Assembly: GCA_015063625.1 (NCBI GenBank)
Contig: SVTT01000002.1
Coordinates: 62,001-126,000, forward strand
DNA from: Oscillospiraceae bacterium
Lineage (GTDB): Bacteria; Bacillota; Clostridia; Oscillospirales; CAG-272
Length of the DNA: 64,000 nt
Direction: 5' to 3'
Under the pieces are notes generated by a model. That model saw only the letters and a list, made by a program, of their open reading frames with translations. It searched no databases and had not been told where the DNA came from. The position numbers were made by a program, and so were the translations under genes. The number at the start of each line of letters is the position of its first letter. Position 1 is the stretch's first letter. This document shows, piece by piece, positions 29,221 through 39,484 of the stretch.

Positions 29221-29263
29221 AAAAGGAGCTGTCTCAAATGCGAAATTTGAGACAGCTCCTTTT
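29221..29263 (+). terminator. Rho-independent terminator after the NCS2 permease gene
   Basis: aaaaggagctgtctcaaat / atttgagacagctcctttt, 19-bp stem. Confidence 0.75.
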
Positions 29264-29507
29264 GCTATGTTGAAGGGGCTCGGCAGATTTAGGCGAGAAG
29301 CGTTGATCGCGAGGCGTGAGGCGTACAAAGGTACGTCGAGCCTCGGGAGCGACGGTAGAAAAAGTCCGATTATAAAATATGAAATCCCCAGGATTTCTAC
29401 CTTAAAACTGTCTCATTTACGGCTTTTGCTATATTTGAGATCGTTTTTTCTTTCCTTTCGGACTTTTTCGGTCTCGTCAAATGTGACAGCCCCTTTTTAA
29501 TTTGAAA

Positions 29508-30116
29508 TTATACGAGCAGCCCCTTGATGAAGATCTCGATTCCGATGACGATGAGGATCGAGCCGCCGAGGATGGTTGCCCTTCCCGAAAGACCGGCACC
29601 GAATTTTTTGCCGAGCAGTACGCCGGCAAGGCAGATCACGAAGGTGACGGTGGCGATGATCAGGGCGGCAAGCAGCGCCTCGATGATGCCGTACTCTGCG
29701 ATGGTAAAGCCGACCGAAAGTGCGTCGATCGAGGTGGCGATGCCCTGTACGAGCAGGGCGCCGATCCCGAGCCTTGCGGGGGTGCCCTTACAGCATGTGC
29801 AGTCGGGCGAGCCCGCCCTGCATTCGCGAATGCCCTCGATCAGCATTTTGCCTCCGATAAACAGGAGCAAAAACAGGGCGATCCAGGGAATCAGGTTGTG
29901 AAATGCGTGGAACTGCTCGGCAACCGTCCTGATGCAGATCCAGCCGATCAAGGGCATGATCGCCTGAAACAGGGCAAAGGTCGCCGCGATCAGCAGCATG
30001 CGCCGCCTTTTCATACAGTGGTCGCCAAGACCGTTGGCAAGCGAAACCGAAAATGCATCCATTGCCAGTCCCGCGCCGAGCAACACGTTGGTAAAAATAA
30101 AGGCAAAGTCGATCAT
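29508..30116 (-). CDS. mntP: Manganese efflux pump MntP family
   Basis: MIDFAFIFTNVLLGAGLAMDAFSVSLANGL; DAF and SIDALSVG motifs. Confidence 0.9.
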   Translation of the reverse strand: MIDFAFIFTNVLLGAGLAMDAFSVSLANGLGDHCMKRRRMLLIAATFALFQAIMPLIGWICIRTVAEQFHAFHNLIPWIALFLLLFIGGKMLIEGIRECRAGSPDCTCCKGTPARLGIGALLVQGIATSIDALSVGFTIAEYGIIEALLAALIIATVTFVICLAGVLLGKKFGAGLSGRATILGGSILIVIGIEIFIKGLLV

Positions 30117-30224
30117 AGTTACCTCGTTCTCTTGTCCCCGGGGCACCCGGTAGGGGTCAGCGCCTCGACGACCCGTCCATGGGCACCGTTCGTTTGTAGC
30201 AGGCCGTCCTACCATGTATGATGT

Positions 30225-30270
30225 CCCGCCCGAACGCCATGATTTTCAGCGCTTTCGGCGGCAAGTGCGC
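30225..30270 (+). repeat. 46-bp dispersed repeat, copy 2 (inside the mntP 5' leader)
   Basis: cccgcccgaacgccatgattttcagcgctttcggcggcaagtgcgc; two mismatches to 10183-10228. Confidence 0.75.
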
Positions 30271-30284
30271 CTAAACACTCAAGC

Positions 30285-30313
30285 ATTATAGCACGGCAGG
30301 GTGGTTTTGTCAA
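30285..30313 (-). promoter_or_regulatory. Consensus sigma-A promoter for mntP (TTGACA-N17-TATAAT on minus strand)
   Basis: attata 30285-30290, tgtcaa 30308-30313. Confidence 0.75.
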
Positions 30314-30377
30314 GCGAGGGGGTCAAAAACTGTGATCCTTTTTTTGATAGAATGCGATAGAAAATGCGGTTTTGCGC

Positions 30378-30406
30378 TTGACAAACTCATTATTATATGT
30401 TAATAT
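30378..30406 (+). promoter_or_regulatory. Sigma-A promoter of the pur operon (TTGACA-N17-TAATAT)
   Basis: ttgaca 30378-30383, taatat 30401-30406. Confidence 0.7.
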
Positions 30407-30423
30407 AATAATGTTCTTATATA

Positions 30424-30518
30424 CGGTTTCTGTAACTGACGGAGTAGTGGAGGGCATTGCCAAACCACGGGGGAGCAGAAATAATAGTGGGGGGAACCCC
30501 TCGCCGACCGTCTGGGCA
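30424..30518 (+). promoter_or_regulatory. ZTP (pfl) riboswitch aptamer upstream of purE
   Basis: aactgacgg ... gtgg ... accacgggggagcag ... cgccgaccgtctgggca matches the pfl core; gene context is de novo purine synthesis plus glyA. Confidence 0.8.
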
Positions 30519-30554
30519 CGCTTGTTCCGCAGGAATCAGTGTGTCTTTTTTTAG
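30515..30554 (+). terminator. Riboswitch expression-platform terminator
   Basis: cacgcttgttcc-gca-ggaatcagtgtg (imperfect stem) followed by a T7 run. Confidence 0.6.
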
Positions 30555-30582
30555 TTTGTTTGAATTTACGGAGGTAGCAAGG

Positions 30583-31083
30583 ATGAAAAAGAAGGTTGCG
30601 ATCATCATGGGCAGCGACAGTGATCTGCCGATCATGAAAAAAGCGGCGGATACGCTTGCGGCATTCGAGGTGCCCTTTGAGGTGCACGTGATGTCCGCGC
30701 ACAGAACGCCCGATGCGGCGGCGGCATTCTCCAAAAATGCCAAGGAAAACGGCTTTGGCGCGATCATTGCGGCGGCAGGCATGGCGGCACACCTTGCGGG
30801 CGTGCTGGCGGCGTACACCACGCTTCCTGTGATCGGCGTGCCCTGCAAGTCGACCAATCTTGATGGCATGGATGCACTGCTTTCGACGGTGCAGATGCCC
30901 TCTGGCGTGCCCGTGGCAACGGTCGCCATCAACGGTGCGGTCAATGCGGCACTGCTTTGCTGCCAGATGTTTGCTCTCTCGGACGATGCGCTTGCCGCGC
31001 GCCTTGCCGAAAAAAAGCAAAAGGATGCCGAGGCGGTCATGACAAAGGACGCCGCCGTTTATGCCGAATTTGCAAGGGCATAA
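30583..31083 (+). CDS. purE: 5-(carboxyamino)imidazole ribonucleotide mutase
   Basis: IIMGSDSDLPIMKKA, VMSAHRTP, AAAGMAAHLAGV. Confidence 0.95.
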   Translation: MKKKVAIIMGSDSDLPIMKKAADTLAAFEVPFEVHVMSAHRTPDAAAAFSKNAKENGFGAIIAAAGMAAHLAGVLAAYTTLPVIGVPCKSTNLDGMDALLSTVQMPSGVPVATVAINGAVNAALLCCQMFALSDDALAARLAEKKQKDAEAVMTKDAAVYAEFARA

Positions 31084-31191
31084 CTCGGCAGGACGCGGCG
31101 CGACAAAAATGCAAGCGGGATCGCTGTGAGCCATCCCATTCGGTTTGCTGAAACTGTTATAAAAAATTTCAAATAAAAAGGAGAAACTACC

Positions 31192-31878
31192 ATGAACAAG
31201 ACGCTTGTTTACACCGGAAAGACCAAGGACGTATTTGCACTCGACAACGGCAACTATCTGCTGAAATTCAAGGATGACTGCACGGGCAAGGACGGCGTGT
31301 TCGATCCGGGCGAAAACTCTGTGGGCCTTACCATTGACGGCGTGGGCGACGTCAATCTGCGCATGTCAGTTTATTTCTTTGAGAAGGTCAATGCCGCGGG
31401 CATCAAGACGCACTATGTGAGCGCCGACCTTGAAAACACCACCATGGAGGTGCTTCCCGCAAAGGTATTCGGCAAGGGGCTTGAGGTCATTTGCCGTCAC
31501 AAGGCGGTCGGCAGCTTCTTCCGCCGCTACAGCGACTATATCGAGGAGGGTGCCGATCTTCCCGCATATGTGGAAACCACCTTCAAGAATGATGCAAAGG
31601 GCGATCCGCTTGTCACCAAGGACGGCCTTGTTGATCTCGGCGTCATGACCTCCGAGCAGTATGACGATCTCAAGGCAATGACCCAGCAGATCACGGCGAT
31701 CGTTGCCGACGATCTGAAGGAAAAGGGGCTTGTGCTTTATGACATCAAGTTCGAGTTTGGCTATGACAAGGACGGAAAGGTCATGCTGATCGATGAGATC
31801 GCATCGGGTAATATGCGTGTTTATAAGGACGGCGAGTACGTCGATCCCATGACGCTCAACAAGCTGTTCTTCGCATAA
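31192..31878 (+). CDS. purC: Phosphoribosylaminoimidazole-succinocarboxamide synthase
   Basis: [55 protein letters not shown]. Confidence 0.93.
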   Translation: MNKTLVYTGKTKDVFALDNGNYLLKFKDDCTGKDGVFDPGENSVGLTIDGVGDVNLRMSVYFFEKVNAAGIKTHYVSADLENTTMEVLPAKVFGKGLEVICRHKAVGSFFRRYSDYIEEGADLPAYVETTFKNDAKGDPLVTKDGLVDLGVMTSEQYDDLKAMTQQITAIVADDLKEKGLVLYDIKFEFGYDKDGKVMLIDEIASGNMRVYKDGEYVDPMTLNKLFFA

Positions 31879-31914
31879 GCCACGCACCGCAAGAATATTT
31901 GAAAGGGAGAAACC

Positions 31915-33339
31915 ATGGGCGGTTTTTTTGGAGTCACCTCGAAAAGGGAATGCTTGTCTGACGTGTTTTTCGGCACCGACTATCATTCGCACCTTGGAAC
32001 GGCACGCGGCGGTATGGCGGCGTACGACCGTGAGATCGGATTGCAGCGCGAGATCCATAATATCAAGAACGCACCCTTCCGTACCAAGTTTGAGCACGTG
32101 TTTGATGAGATGCGGGGCACCGCGGCGATCGGCTGCATCAGTGATGCCGAGCCGCAGCCCCTGCTCATTCGCTCGCACCACGGCACCTATGCCATTTGCT
32201 TCACGGGCATGATCAATAACGCGGACGAGCTGATCGAGCGTTATTTCAATGCGGGCGGCGGACATTTTGACGCCATGACGGGCGGCGCGGTCAACTGCAC
32301 CGAGCTGATCGCGGCGCTCATCGATCAGAAGGATACCATCGTAGAGGGCATCCGCTTCGTGCATGAAACGGTCAACGGCTCTGCCACCATTCTGATCCTT
32401 AAGGATGATGGCAGCATCATTGCGGCGCGTGACAAGATGGGCAGATTGCCGGTTCTGATCTATCGGGATGAGGACGGATATTGCGTGACCTTTGAGTCCT
32501 TCGCTGCCGAAAAGCTCGGCTACGAAATGGAAAAGGAGCTCGGCCCCGGCGAGGTGGTGCAGCTTACGCCCGAGAGCATGTCTGTGCTGATCGAGGCGGG
32601 TGAGGAGATGCGCATCTGCTCCTTCCTTTGGTCCTACTACGGGTATTCCACCTCGACCTATGAGGGTGTGAACGTCGAGGTCATGCGCTACCGCAACGGC
32701 GAGATCATGGCGGAGAACGACAAAAGGGAGAACAAGGTCGCAGACCTTGACTACGTGGCGGGCGTTCCCGATTCGGGCACACCGCACGCCATCGGCTATG
32801 CCGCAAAAAGCGGCGTGCCCTTTGGCAGACCCTTTTTGAAGTATACGCCCACCTGGTCGCGCAGCTTCACGCCTACCAAGCAGGTGGAGCGCCAGCGCGT
32901 GGCAAGAATGAAGCAGATCCCCGTCAAGGAGCTGATCCACGACAAGAATCTGCTTTTCGTGGACGACTCCATCGTGCGCGGCACGCAGCTGAAGGGAACC
33001 GTTGATTTTCTTTATGACTGCGGCGCCAAATCGGTGCACATGCGCTCGGCGTGCCCGCCCATTATGTACAGCTGCAAATATCTTAATTTCTCTCGCAACA
33101 ATAACGATCTTGATCTGCTCGCCCGTCGCACCATTATGGAGCTGGAGGGAGAAGAGGGCTTTGCCCATATCGACGAATACAGCGATGGAGGAACCGAACG
33201 CGGCAAGAATCTGCGCCGCGTCATCAGTGAGAAGCTGAATTTTGCCTCGCTTGACTTTCAATCTCTTGAGGGTGTGATCAAGGCGATCGGACTCCCCCCT
33301 TGCAAACTTTGCACATATTGCTGGAACGGAAAGGAATAA
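31915..33339 (+). CDS. purF: Amidophosphoribosyltransferase family protein with degenerate glutaminase domain
   Basis: [15 protein letters not shown] motif; [14 protein letters not shown]; Fe-S-type cysteines CKLCTYC; N-terminus [10 protein letters not shown] lacks the catalytic Cys. Confidence 0.88.
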   Translation: MGGFFGVTSKRECLSDVFFGTDYHSHLGTARGGMAAYDREIGLQREIHNIKNAPFRTKFEHVFDEMRGTAAIGCISDAEPQPLLIRSHHGTYAICFTGMINNADELIERYFNAGGGHFDAMTGGAVNCTELIAALIDQKDTIVEGIRFVHETVNGSATILILKDDGSIIAARDKMGRLPVLIYRDEDGYCVTFESFAAEKLGYEMEKELGPGEVVQLTPESMSVLIEAGEEMRICSFLWSYYGYSTSTYEGVNVEVMRYRNGEIMAENDKRENKVADLDYVAGVPDSGTPHAIGYAAKSGVPFGRPFLKYTPTWSRSFTPTKQVERQRVARMKQIPVKELIHDKNLLFVDDSIVRGTQLKGTVDFLYDCGAKSVHMRSACPPIMYSCKYLNFSRNNNDLDLLARRTIMELEGEEGFAHIDEYSDGGTERGKNLRRVISEKLNFASLDFQSLEGVIKAIGLPPCKLCTYCWNGKE

Positions 33340-33343
33340 GACT

Positions 33344-34393
33344 ATGCATAATCAATCGAAATCTGAAAGCTACGCAGCCGCAGGTGTGGATATCACTGCG
33401 GGCTACCGCGCCGTTGAACTGATGAAGAAGCATATTGCACGCACCAAAAACGAGGGCTGCCTTGATGATGTGGGCGGCTTTGGCGGCTGCTTCGGCTTAA
33501 ACCTTGCAGGCATGGAGGAGCCCGTGCTGGTTTCGGGCACCGACGGTGTGGGCACGAAATTAAAGCTTGCCATTCTGATGGACAAGCATGATACCATCGG
33601 TATCGACTGCGTTGCCATGTGCGTCAACGACGTCATTTGCTGCGGCGCAAAGCCTCTGTTCTTCCTTGATTACATCGCATGCGGCAAAAACGTGCCCGAG
33701 CGCATCGCAGAGCTGGTGGCAGGTGTTGCCGAGGGCTGTGTGCAGTCGGGCAGTGCACTTATCGGCGGCGAAACCGCAGAGCATCCCGGCATGATGCCCG
33801 AGGACGAGTACGACCTTGCCGGCTTCAGCGTGGGTATCGTGGATAAGAAAAAGATCATTGACAACACCAAGATGAAGGAGGGTGACGTGGTCATTGCGCT
33901 TGCCTCCTCGGGCGTGCATTCCAACGGCTTCAGCCTGGTGCGCAAGGTGTTTGATATCGACAACAATAACCCCGCGCTTTATGTGGCGCGTGAGGAGCTT
34001 GGCGGCAAAACGGTTGCCGAGGCACTGCTTGCTCCCACCAAGATCTATGTCAAGTCCATCCTTGCACTGATCGAAAAGGTCAACGTCAAGGGCATCTCGC
34101 ACATCACGGGCGGCGGCTTCTACGAGAATATTCCGCGTATGATCCCCGCAGGTCTGACGGCAAAGATCGATAAGAGCGCCGTGCGCGTGCTTCCCATCTT
34201 TGATCTCATTGCCAAGGAGGGCAATATTCCCGAGCGCGATATGTTCAATACCTACAATATGGGTGTCGGCATGAGCGTGGTGGTTCCCGCCGCCGAGGCA
34301 GAGAAGGCACTGGAGATCCTTCTTGCACACGGAGAGGACGCCTATCTCATCGGCGAGATCGTCAAGGGTGACGAGCAGGTGATCCTCGCATGA
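33344..34393 (+). CDS. purM: Phosphoribosylformylglycinamidine cyclo-ligase
   Basis: [40 protein letters not shown]. Confidence 0.95.
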   Translation: MHNQSKSESYAAAGVDITAGYRAVELMKKHIARTKNEGCLDDVGGFGGCFGLNLAGMEEPVLVSGTDGVGTKLKLAILMDKHDTIGIDCVAMCVNDVICCGAKPLFFLDYIACGKNVPERIAELVAGVAEGCVQSGSALIGGETAEHPGMMPEDEYDLAGFSVGIVDKKKIIDNTKMKEGDVVIALASSGVHSNGFSLVRKVFDIDNNNPALYVAREELGGKTVAEALLAPTKIYVKSILALIEKVNVKGISHITGGGFYENIPRMIPAGLTAKIDKSAVRVLPIFDLIAKEGNIPERDMFNTYNMGVGMSVVVPAAEAEKALEILLAHGEDAYLIGEIVKGDEQVILA

Positions 34394-34998
34394 GTAAAAC
34401 GCGGATCGCAGTACTGGTATCGGGTGGCGGCACCAACCTTCAGGCGCTGATCGATGCCGAGAAAAGCGGTATCATCAAGAATGGTAGCATTGCGCTTGTC
34501 ATTTCCAATAATACGAATGCTTACGCGTTGGAGCGCGCACGCACTGCCGGTATTGAAACTGCCGTGGTGCTGCGAAAGGAGCTTGGGAGCGCCGAGGCGT
34601 TTGAGGCAGAGCTGAAGCGCATTCTGACCGAGCATGGCATTGAGCTGATCGTGCTGGCAGGCTTTATGGCGATCCTCGGTAAGGGCTTTACCGATGCCTA
34701 TCCCGAGCGCATCATCAACGTGCACCCCAGTCTGATCCCTTCCTTCTGCGGAAAGGGCTTTTATGGGCTGCATGTGCACGAGGCGGCGCTTGCCTACGGC
34801 GTCAAGGTGACGGGGGCTACGGTGCATTTCGTCAATGAGATTCCCGACGGCGGACGCATCATCCTGCAAAAGGCGGTGGAGATCAGGGAGGGTGATACCC
34901 CCGAGGTGCTTCAGCGCCGTGTCATGGAGGAGGCGGAATGGCAGATCCTTCCCCGTGCGGTCGAGCAGGTCGCAAAAGAGATCAAAGAACTGAAATAG
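34390..34998 (+). CDS. purN: Phosphoribosylglycinamide formyltransferase
   Basis: [35 protein letters not shown]. Confidence 0.95.
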   Translation: MSKTRIAVLVSGGGTNLQALIDAEKSGIIKNGSIALVISNNTNAYALERARTAGIETAVVLRKELGSAEAFEAELKRILTEHGIELIVLAGFMAILGKGFTDAYPERIINVHPSLIPSFCGKGFYGLHVHEAALAYGVKVTGATVHFVNEIPDGGRIILQKAVEIREGDTPEVLQRRVMEEAEWQILPRAVEQVAKEIKELK

Positions 34999-35011
34999 AA
35001 AGGGAAGCGCA

Positions 35012-35722
35012 ATGGCTTTATTTGATATCAAAAAACTTCTTTCGGAAAATTCCTATCCGGGCAGAGGCATCGTGGTCGGCAAGTCCGCCGACGGCAAGAA
35101 TGCCATGATCGCCTATTTTATCATGGGTCGCAGCGAGAACAGCCGCAACCGCGTATTTGAGCGCTTTGAGGGCGGCATGCGCACCCGCGCGTTTGATGAG
35201 TCCAAGCTCTCCGACCCCAGCCTGATCATCTATAACCCTTATCTTGCCACCGAGAATGCCGACATCGTCACCAACGGTGACCAGACCGATACGATCTACG
35301 ACCATATGATCAAGGGTGCCGGCTTTGAGGATGCGCTGATGACGCGTGAATTCGAGCCTGACTGCCCCAACTATACCCCCCGTATCTCGGGTGTGCTTTA
35401 CTATGGCAAGGGAGATTTCTCCTACTCGCTTTCGATCCTCAAGAGCGCGAACGGTGATCCTGCCGTTTGCAACCGTTATTTCTACCGTTATACCCCCCGT
35501 GCGGGTATCGGACATTTCATCCATACCTACAAGTGTGACGGAAACCCCATCCCCTCCTTCTACGGTGAGCCCGAGGAGGTCGCACTTCCCAATACGGCAC
35601 AGGAGCTTTCGGATCTGATCTGGAGCAATCTGAACGCCGACAATAAGGTCTCGCTCTTCGTGCGCTGCGTTCCGCTTGACGGCAGCGCCCCCACCGAGAT
35701 CATCACCAACAAAAACGTATAA
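35012..35722 (+). CDS. IMP cyclohydrolase (PurO-like fold)
   Basis: 236 aa; YPGRGIVVGKSADGKNAMIAYFIMGRSENSRNRVF; position in the pur operon. Confidence 0.8.
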   Translation: MALFDIKKLLSENSYPGRGIVVGKSADGKNAMIAYFIMGRSENSRNRVFERFEGGMRTRAFDESKLSDPSLIIYNPYLATENADIVTNGDQTDTIYDHMIKGAGFEDALMTREFEPDCPNYTPRISGVLYYGKGDFSYSLSILKSANGDPAVCNRYFYRYTPRAGIGHFIHTYKCDGNPIPSFYGEPEEVALPNTAQELSDLIWSNLNADNKVSLFVRCVPLDGSAPTEIITNKNV

Positions 35723-35734
35723 GGAGAGGGAAGC

Positions 35735-36919
35735 ATGAAAGAATTTGAACTCAAATACGGCTGTAACCCCAATCAGAAGCCCGCAAGGATCTATATGCAC
35801 GACGGCAGTGAGCTGCCCATCAAGATCCTTTGCGGCAGACCGGGCTATATCAATTTTCTGGATGCCTTTAATTCCTGGCAGCTGGTCAAGGAGCTGAAGG
35901 AGGCATTGGGGCTTCCCGCCGTCACCTCCTTCAAGCACGTCAGCCCCACCTCGGCGGCAGTTGGCATCAAGCTTTCCGAAAAGCTGAAAAAGGCTTGCTT
36001 CGTGGATGATATCGAGGGGCTTGACGATTCGCCTCTTGCCTGCGCCTATGCACGTGCACGCGGTACGGACAGAATGTGCTCCTTCGGCGACTGGGTGGCG
36101 CTTTCCGACGTGTGTGATGTCACCACCGCGCTGATGATCAAGCGCGAGGTGTCGGACGGTATCATCGCTCCCGGGTACACGCCCGAGGCGCTGGAGATCC
36201 TGAAGTCCAAGCGCAAGGGCAACTACAACATCGTGGAGATCGATCCCGATTACGTTCCCGATGCCACCGAGCGCAAGCAGGTCTTTGGCATGACCTTCGA
36301 GCAGGGCAGAAACAATTTCCGCATCGACCGTGAGCTGCTTCAAAATCTGGTCACCGCCAACAAGGAGCTTCCCGAGGATGCCGTGCGCGATCTGATCATC
36401 GCGCTCATCACGCTGAAATATACCCAGTCGAACTCGGTGTGCTACGCCGTCGACGGCCAGGCGATCGGCGTGGGTGCAGGTCAGCAGTCGCGCATCCATT
36501 GCACCCGTCTTGCAGGCAGCAAGGCGGACACCTGGTTCCTGCGTCAGCATGACAAGGTGCTCTCGCTTCCCTTCAAGAAGGAGCTTGGCAGACCCGACCG
36601 CGATAACGTGATCGACGGCTACATCAACCGCAACGAGGAGGATGTCTGCGCCGAGGGCATCTGGCAGAACTACTTCACCGCCCGTCCCGAGCCTCTCACC
36701 GATGAGGAGATCAAGGCGTATCTCGCCTCGATCGACGGCGTGGCGCTCGGCTCGGATGCCTTCTTCCCGTTCAGCGATAACATTGAGCGCGCAAGGAAGA
36801 GTGGCGTCAAGTACATCGCACAGCCCGGCGGTTCGATCCGCGACGATGCGGTGATCGATTGCTGCAATAAGTACGGTATGGCAATGGCGTTTACGGGCAT
36901 GCGCCTGTTCCACCATTAA
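35735..36919 (+). CDS. Stand-alone AICAR formyltransferase (PurH transformylase domain)
   Basis: 394 aa; [42 protein letters not shown]. Confidence 0.9.
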   Translation: MKEFELKYGCNPNQKPARIYMHDGSELPIKILCGRPGYINFLDAFNSWQLVKELKEALGLPAVTSFKHVSPTSAAVGIKLSEKLKKACFVDDIEGLDDSPLACAYARARGTDRMCSFGDWVALSDVCDVTTALMIKREVSDGIIAPGYTPEALEILKSKRKGNYNIVEIDPDYVPDATERKQVFGMTFEQGRNNFRIDRELLQNLVTANKELPEDAVRDLIIALITLKYTQSNSVCYAVDGQAIGVGAGQQSRIHCTRLAGSKADTWFLRQHDKVLSLPFKKELGRPDRDNVIDGYINRNEEDVCAEGIWQNYFTARPEPLTDEEIKAYLASIDGVALGSDAFFPFSDNIERARKSGVKYIAQPGGSIRDDAVIDCCNKYGMAMAFTGMRLFHH

Positions 36920-36938
36920 TAAAGAGAGGGAAACAGTC

Positions 36939-38177
36939 ATGAATTTTTTTGATGAGCTTTCCATGTTTGATCGGGAGGTCTACGATGCCTGCTCGCTGGA
37001 GCTTGGCAGACAGCGTGCCAACATCGAGCTGATCGCCTCCGAGAATATTGTTTCCAAGGCAGTGCTGCTTGCCGCAGGCACGGTGCTGACCAACAAGTAT
37101 GCCGAGGGCTTCCCCGGTAAGCGTTATTACGGCGGCTGCCAGTACGTCGATATCGTCGAGGATCTCGCACGCGACCGCGCCAAAAAGCTGTTCGGTGCCG
37201 AGCATGCCAACGTGCAGCCCCATTGCGGCGCCTCCGCCAACCTTGCCGCCTTCTTTGCACTGGTACAGCCCGGTGACACGGTCATGGGGCTGAACCTCGC
37301 GCACGGCGGTCATCTGTCGCACGGCTCTCCCGTCAATATTTCGGGCAAATACTTCAATATCGTACCGTACAGCGTTTCGGATGAAACCGAGATGCTTGAT
37401 TATGAGGAGATCCGCCGCGTGGCACAGGAGTGCCGCCCCAAGCTGATCATTGCGGGAGCCAGCGCGTATTCGCGCAGCATCGACTTCGAGGAGATCGGCA
37501 AGATCGCCAAGGAGGTCGGCGCCTACTATATGGTCGATATGGCACACATTGCGGGCCTTGTTGCGGCAGGGCTTCACCAGAGCCCCGTGCCCTATGCCGA
37601 TGTGGTCACCACCACCACGCACAAGACGCTTCGCGGTCCGCGCGGCGGCATGATCCTTTGCCGCGAGGAGCTGGCAAAGCAGATCGATAAGGCGGTGTTC
37701 CCGGGCACGCAGGGCGGTCCCCTCATGCACATCATCGCCGCCAAGGCGGTGGCGCTCGGTGAGGCGATGACCGAGGACTTCCGCACCTATCAGCAGAACG
37801 TGGTAAAGAATGCCAAGGTGCTTTGCAACGCACTCAAGCAGGCGGGCTTCCGCATCGTGTCGGGTGACACCGATAACCATCTGATGCTCATTGATCTGCG
37901 CCCCTTCGGCATCACGGGCAAGGAGATGGAAAAGCGCCTTGACGAGGTGCATATCACCGTCAACAAAAATGCGATCCCCAACGACCCCGAAAAGCCCTTT
38001 GTCACCAGTGGGATCCGCGTGGGAACGCCCGCTGTGACCACGCGCGGCTTCGGGGAGGCGGAAATGATCAAGATCGCGGAGTGGATGCGTGATGTTGCCG
38101 CCGATTTCGAGGGTAACCGCGAGCGTGTCACGGCAGAGGTGACGGCGCTTTGCGAAAAATTCCCCATTTACAATTGA
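36939..38177 (+). CDS. glyA: Serine hydroxymethyltransferase
   Basis: [41 protein letters not shown]. Confidence 0.97.
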   Translation: MNFFDELSMFDREVYDACSLELGRQRANIELIASENIVSKAVLLAAGTVLTNKYAEGFPGKRYYGGCQYVDIVEDLARDRAKKLFGAEHANVQPHCGASANLAAFFALVQPGDTVMGLNLAHGGHLSHGSPVNISGKYFNIVPYSVSDETEMLDYEEIRRVAQECRPKLIIAGASAYSRSIDFEEIGKIAKEVGAYYMVDMAHIAGLVAAGLHQSPVPYADVVTTTTHKTLRGPRGGMILCREELAKQIDKAVFPGTQGGPLMHIIAAKAVALGEAMTEDFRTYQQNVVKNAKVLCNALKQAGFRIVSGDTDNHLMLIDLRPFGITGKEMEKRLDEVHITVNKNAIPNDPEKPFVTSGIRVGTPAVTTRGFGEAEMIKIAEWMRDVAADFEGNRERVTAEVTALCEKFPIYN

Positions 38178-38209
38178 TAGGCTCTCGCCTCAGAAAAGGA
38201 GCTTTACAT

Positions 38210-39484
38210 ATGAAGATCATGGTTGTTGGCGGTGGTGGCAGAGAGCATGCCATCATCAGCTCAATTCGCAAAAACCCTGCCGTAGAGTGCGTATATGCGC
38301 TTCCCGGTAACGGCGGCATTGCCGCCGATGCGATCTGTGTGCCGATCGGCGCCACCGAGATCGATCGGATCGTTGATTTCGCCGTTGAAAACAAGATCGA
38401 CTATTGCGTGGTCGCACCCGATGACCCGCTGGTGCTCGGTGCGGTCGATGCGCTGACCGAAAAGGGAATCCCTTGCTTCGGTCCCAATAAGGCTGCCGCG
38501 ATCATCGAGGGCAGCAAGGTCTTTTCCAAAAATCTGATGAAGAAATATGGGATCCCCACCGCTGCCTACGAGGTCTTTGAGAATCCCGCCGATGCACTGA
38601 CCTATCTTGAACGTTCCGAGTATCCCATCGTCATCAAGGCGGACGGTCTTGCACTCGGCAAGGGCGTCATCATTGCCACCACTAAGGAGGAGGCATTTGA
38701 TGCCATCCACTCCATCATGGAGGACAAGGTGTTCGGCAAAAGCGGTAACCGTGTGGTGGTTGAGGAGTTCCTCACCGGTCCCGAGGTTTCGGTGCTTGCC
38801 TTTACCGACGGTAAGACCATGGTTCCGATGGTTTCTTCCATGGATCATAAGCGCGCCCATGACAATGATCAGGGGCTTAACACGGGTGGCATGGGCACCA
38901 TCGCGCCCAACCCCTATTATACCAAGCAGATTGCCGAGGAGTGCATGAGGAGCATCTTCCTGCCCACCATGGCGGCAATGAATGCCGAGGGCAGAACCTT
39001 TAAGGGATGCCTTTACTTCGGCTTGATGTTGACCCCCAAGGGTCCCCGCGTGATCGAATATAACTGTCGCTTCGGTGACCCCGAAACGCAGGTCGTGCTT
39101 CCTTTGCTCGAAAGTGACCTCCTCGAGGTCATGCAGGCAGTGACCGAGGAGCGCCTTGCCGAGGTCGAGGTCAAGTTCTCCGAGGGGGCCGCCTGCTGCG
39201 TGGTCATGGCATCCGAGGGCTATCCCGCGAAGTACGAAAAGGGCTTTGAGATCACCATGAGCGAGGCGGTGCGCCCCCACGTGTTTGTGGCAGGTGCGGC
39301 ACTTCGTGACGGCAAGCCTGTCACCTCGGGCGGTCGCGTGCTGGGTGTGACTGCTGTGGCGGATACGCTGCAGGAGGCGATCAAGACCGCCTATGCCCGT
39401 GTCGGAGAGGTCCATTTCGAGAATGCCTATTACAGAAGTGACATCGGCGGCAGAGCACTGAAGGCACTGACGGAGGAGAAATAA
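38210..39484 (+). CDS. purD: Phosphoribosylamine--glycine ligase
   Basis: MVVGGGGREHAI; PIVIKADGLALGKGV; EYNCRFGDPETQ. Confidence 0.96.
   Translation: MKIMVVGGGGREHAIISSIRKNPAVECVYALPGNGGIAADAICVPIGATEIDRIVDFAVENKIDYCVVAPDDPLVLGAVDALTEKGIPCFGPNKAAAIIEGSKVFSKNLMKKYGIPTAAYEVFENPADALTYLERSEYPIVIKADGLALGKGVIIATTKEEAFDAIHSIMEDKVFGKSGNRVVVEEFLTGPEVSVLAFTDGKTMVPMVSSMDHKRAHDNDQGLNTGGMGTIAPNPYYTKQIAEECMRSIFLPTMAAMNAEGRTFKGCLYFGLMLTPKGPRVIEYNCRFGDPETQVVLPLLESDLLEVMQAVTEERLAEVEVKFSEGAACCVVMASEGYPAKYEKGFEITMSEAVRPHVFVAGAALRDGKPVTSGGRVLGVTAVADTLQEAIKTAYARVGEVHFENAYYRSDIGGRALKALTEEK

Noticed and set aside
31366-33261. 631-aa and similar minus-strand ORFs across the pur operon (also 35018-36964, 38261-39655)
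   Set aside because: All are antisense shadows of well-supported pur genes.
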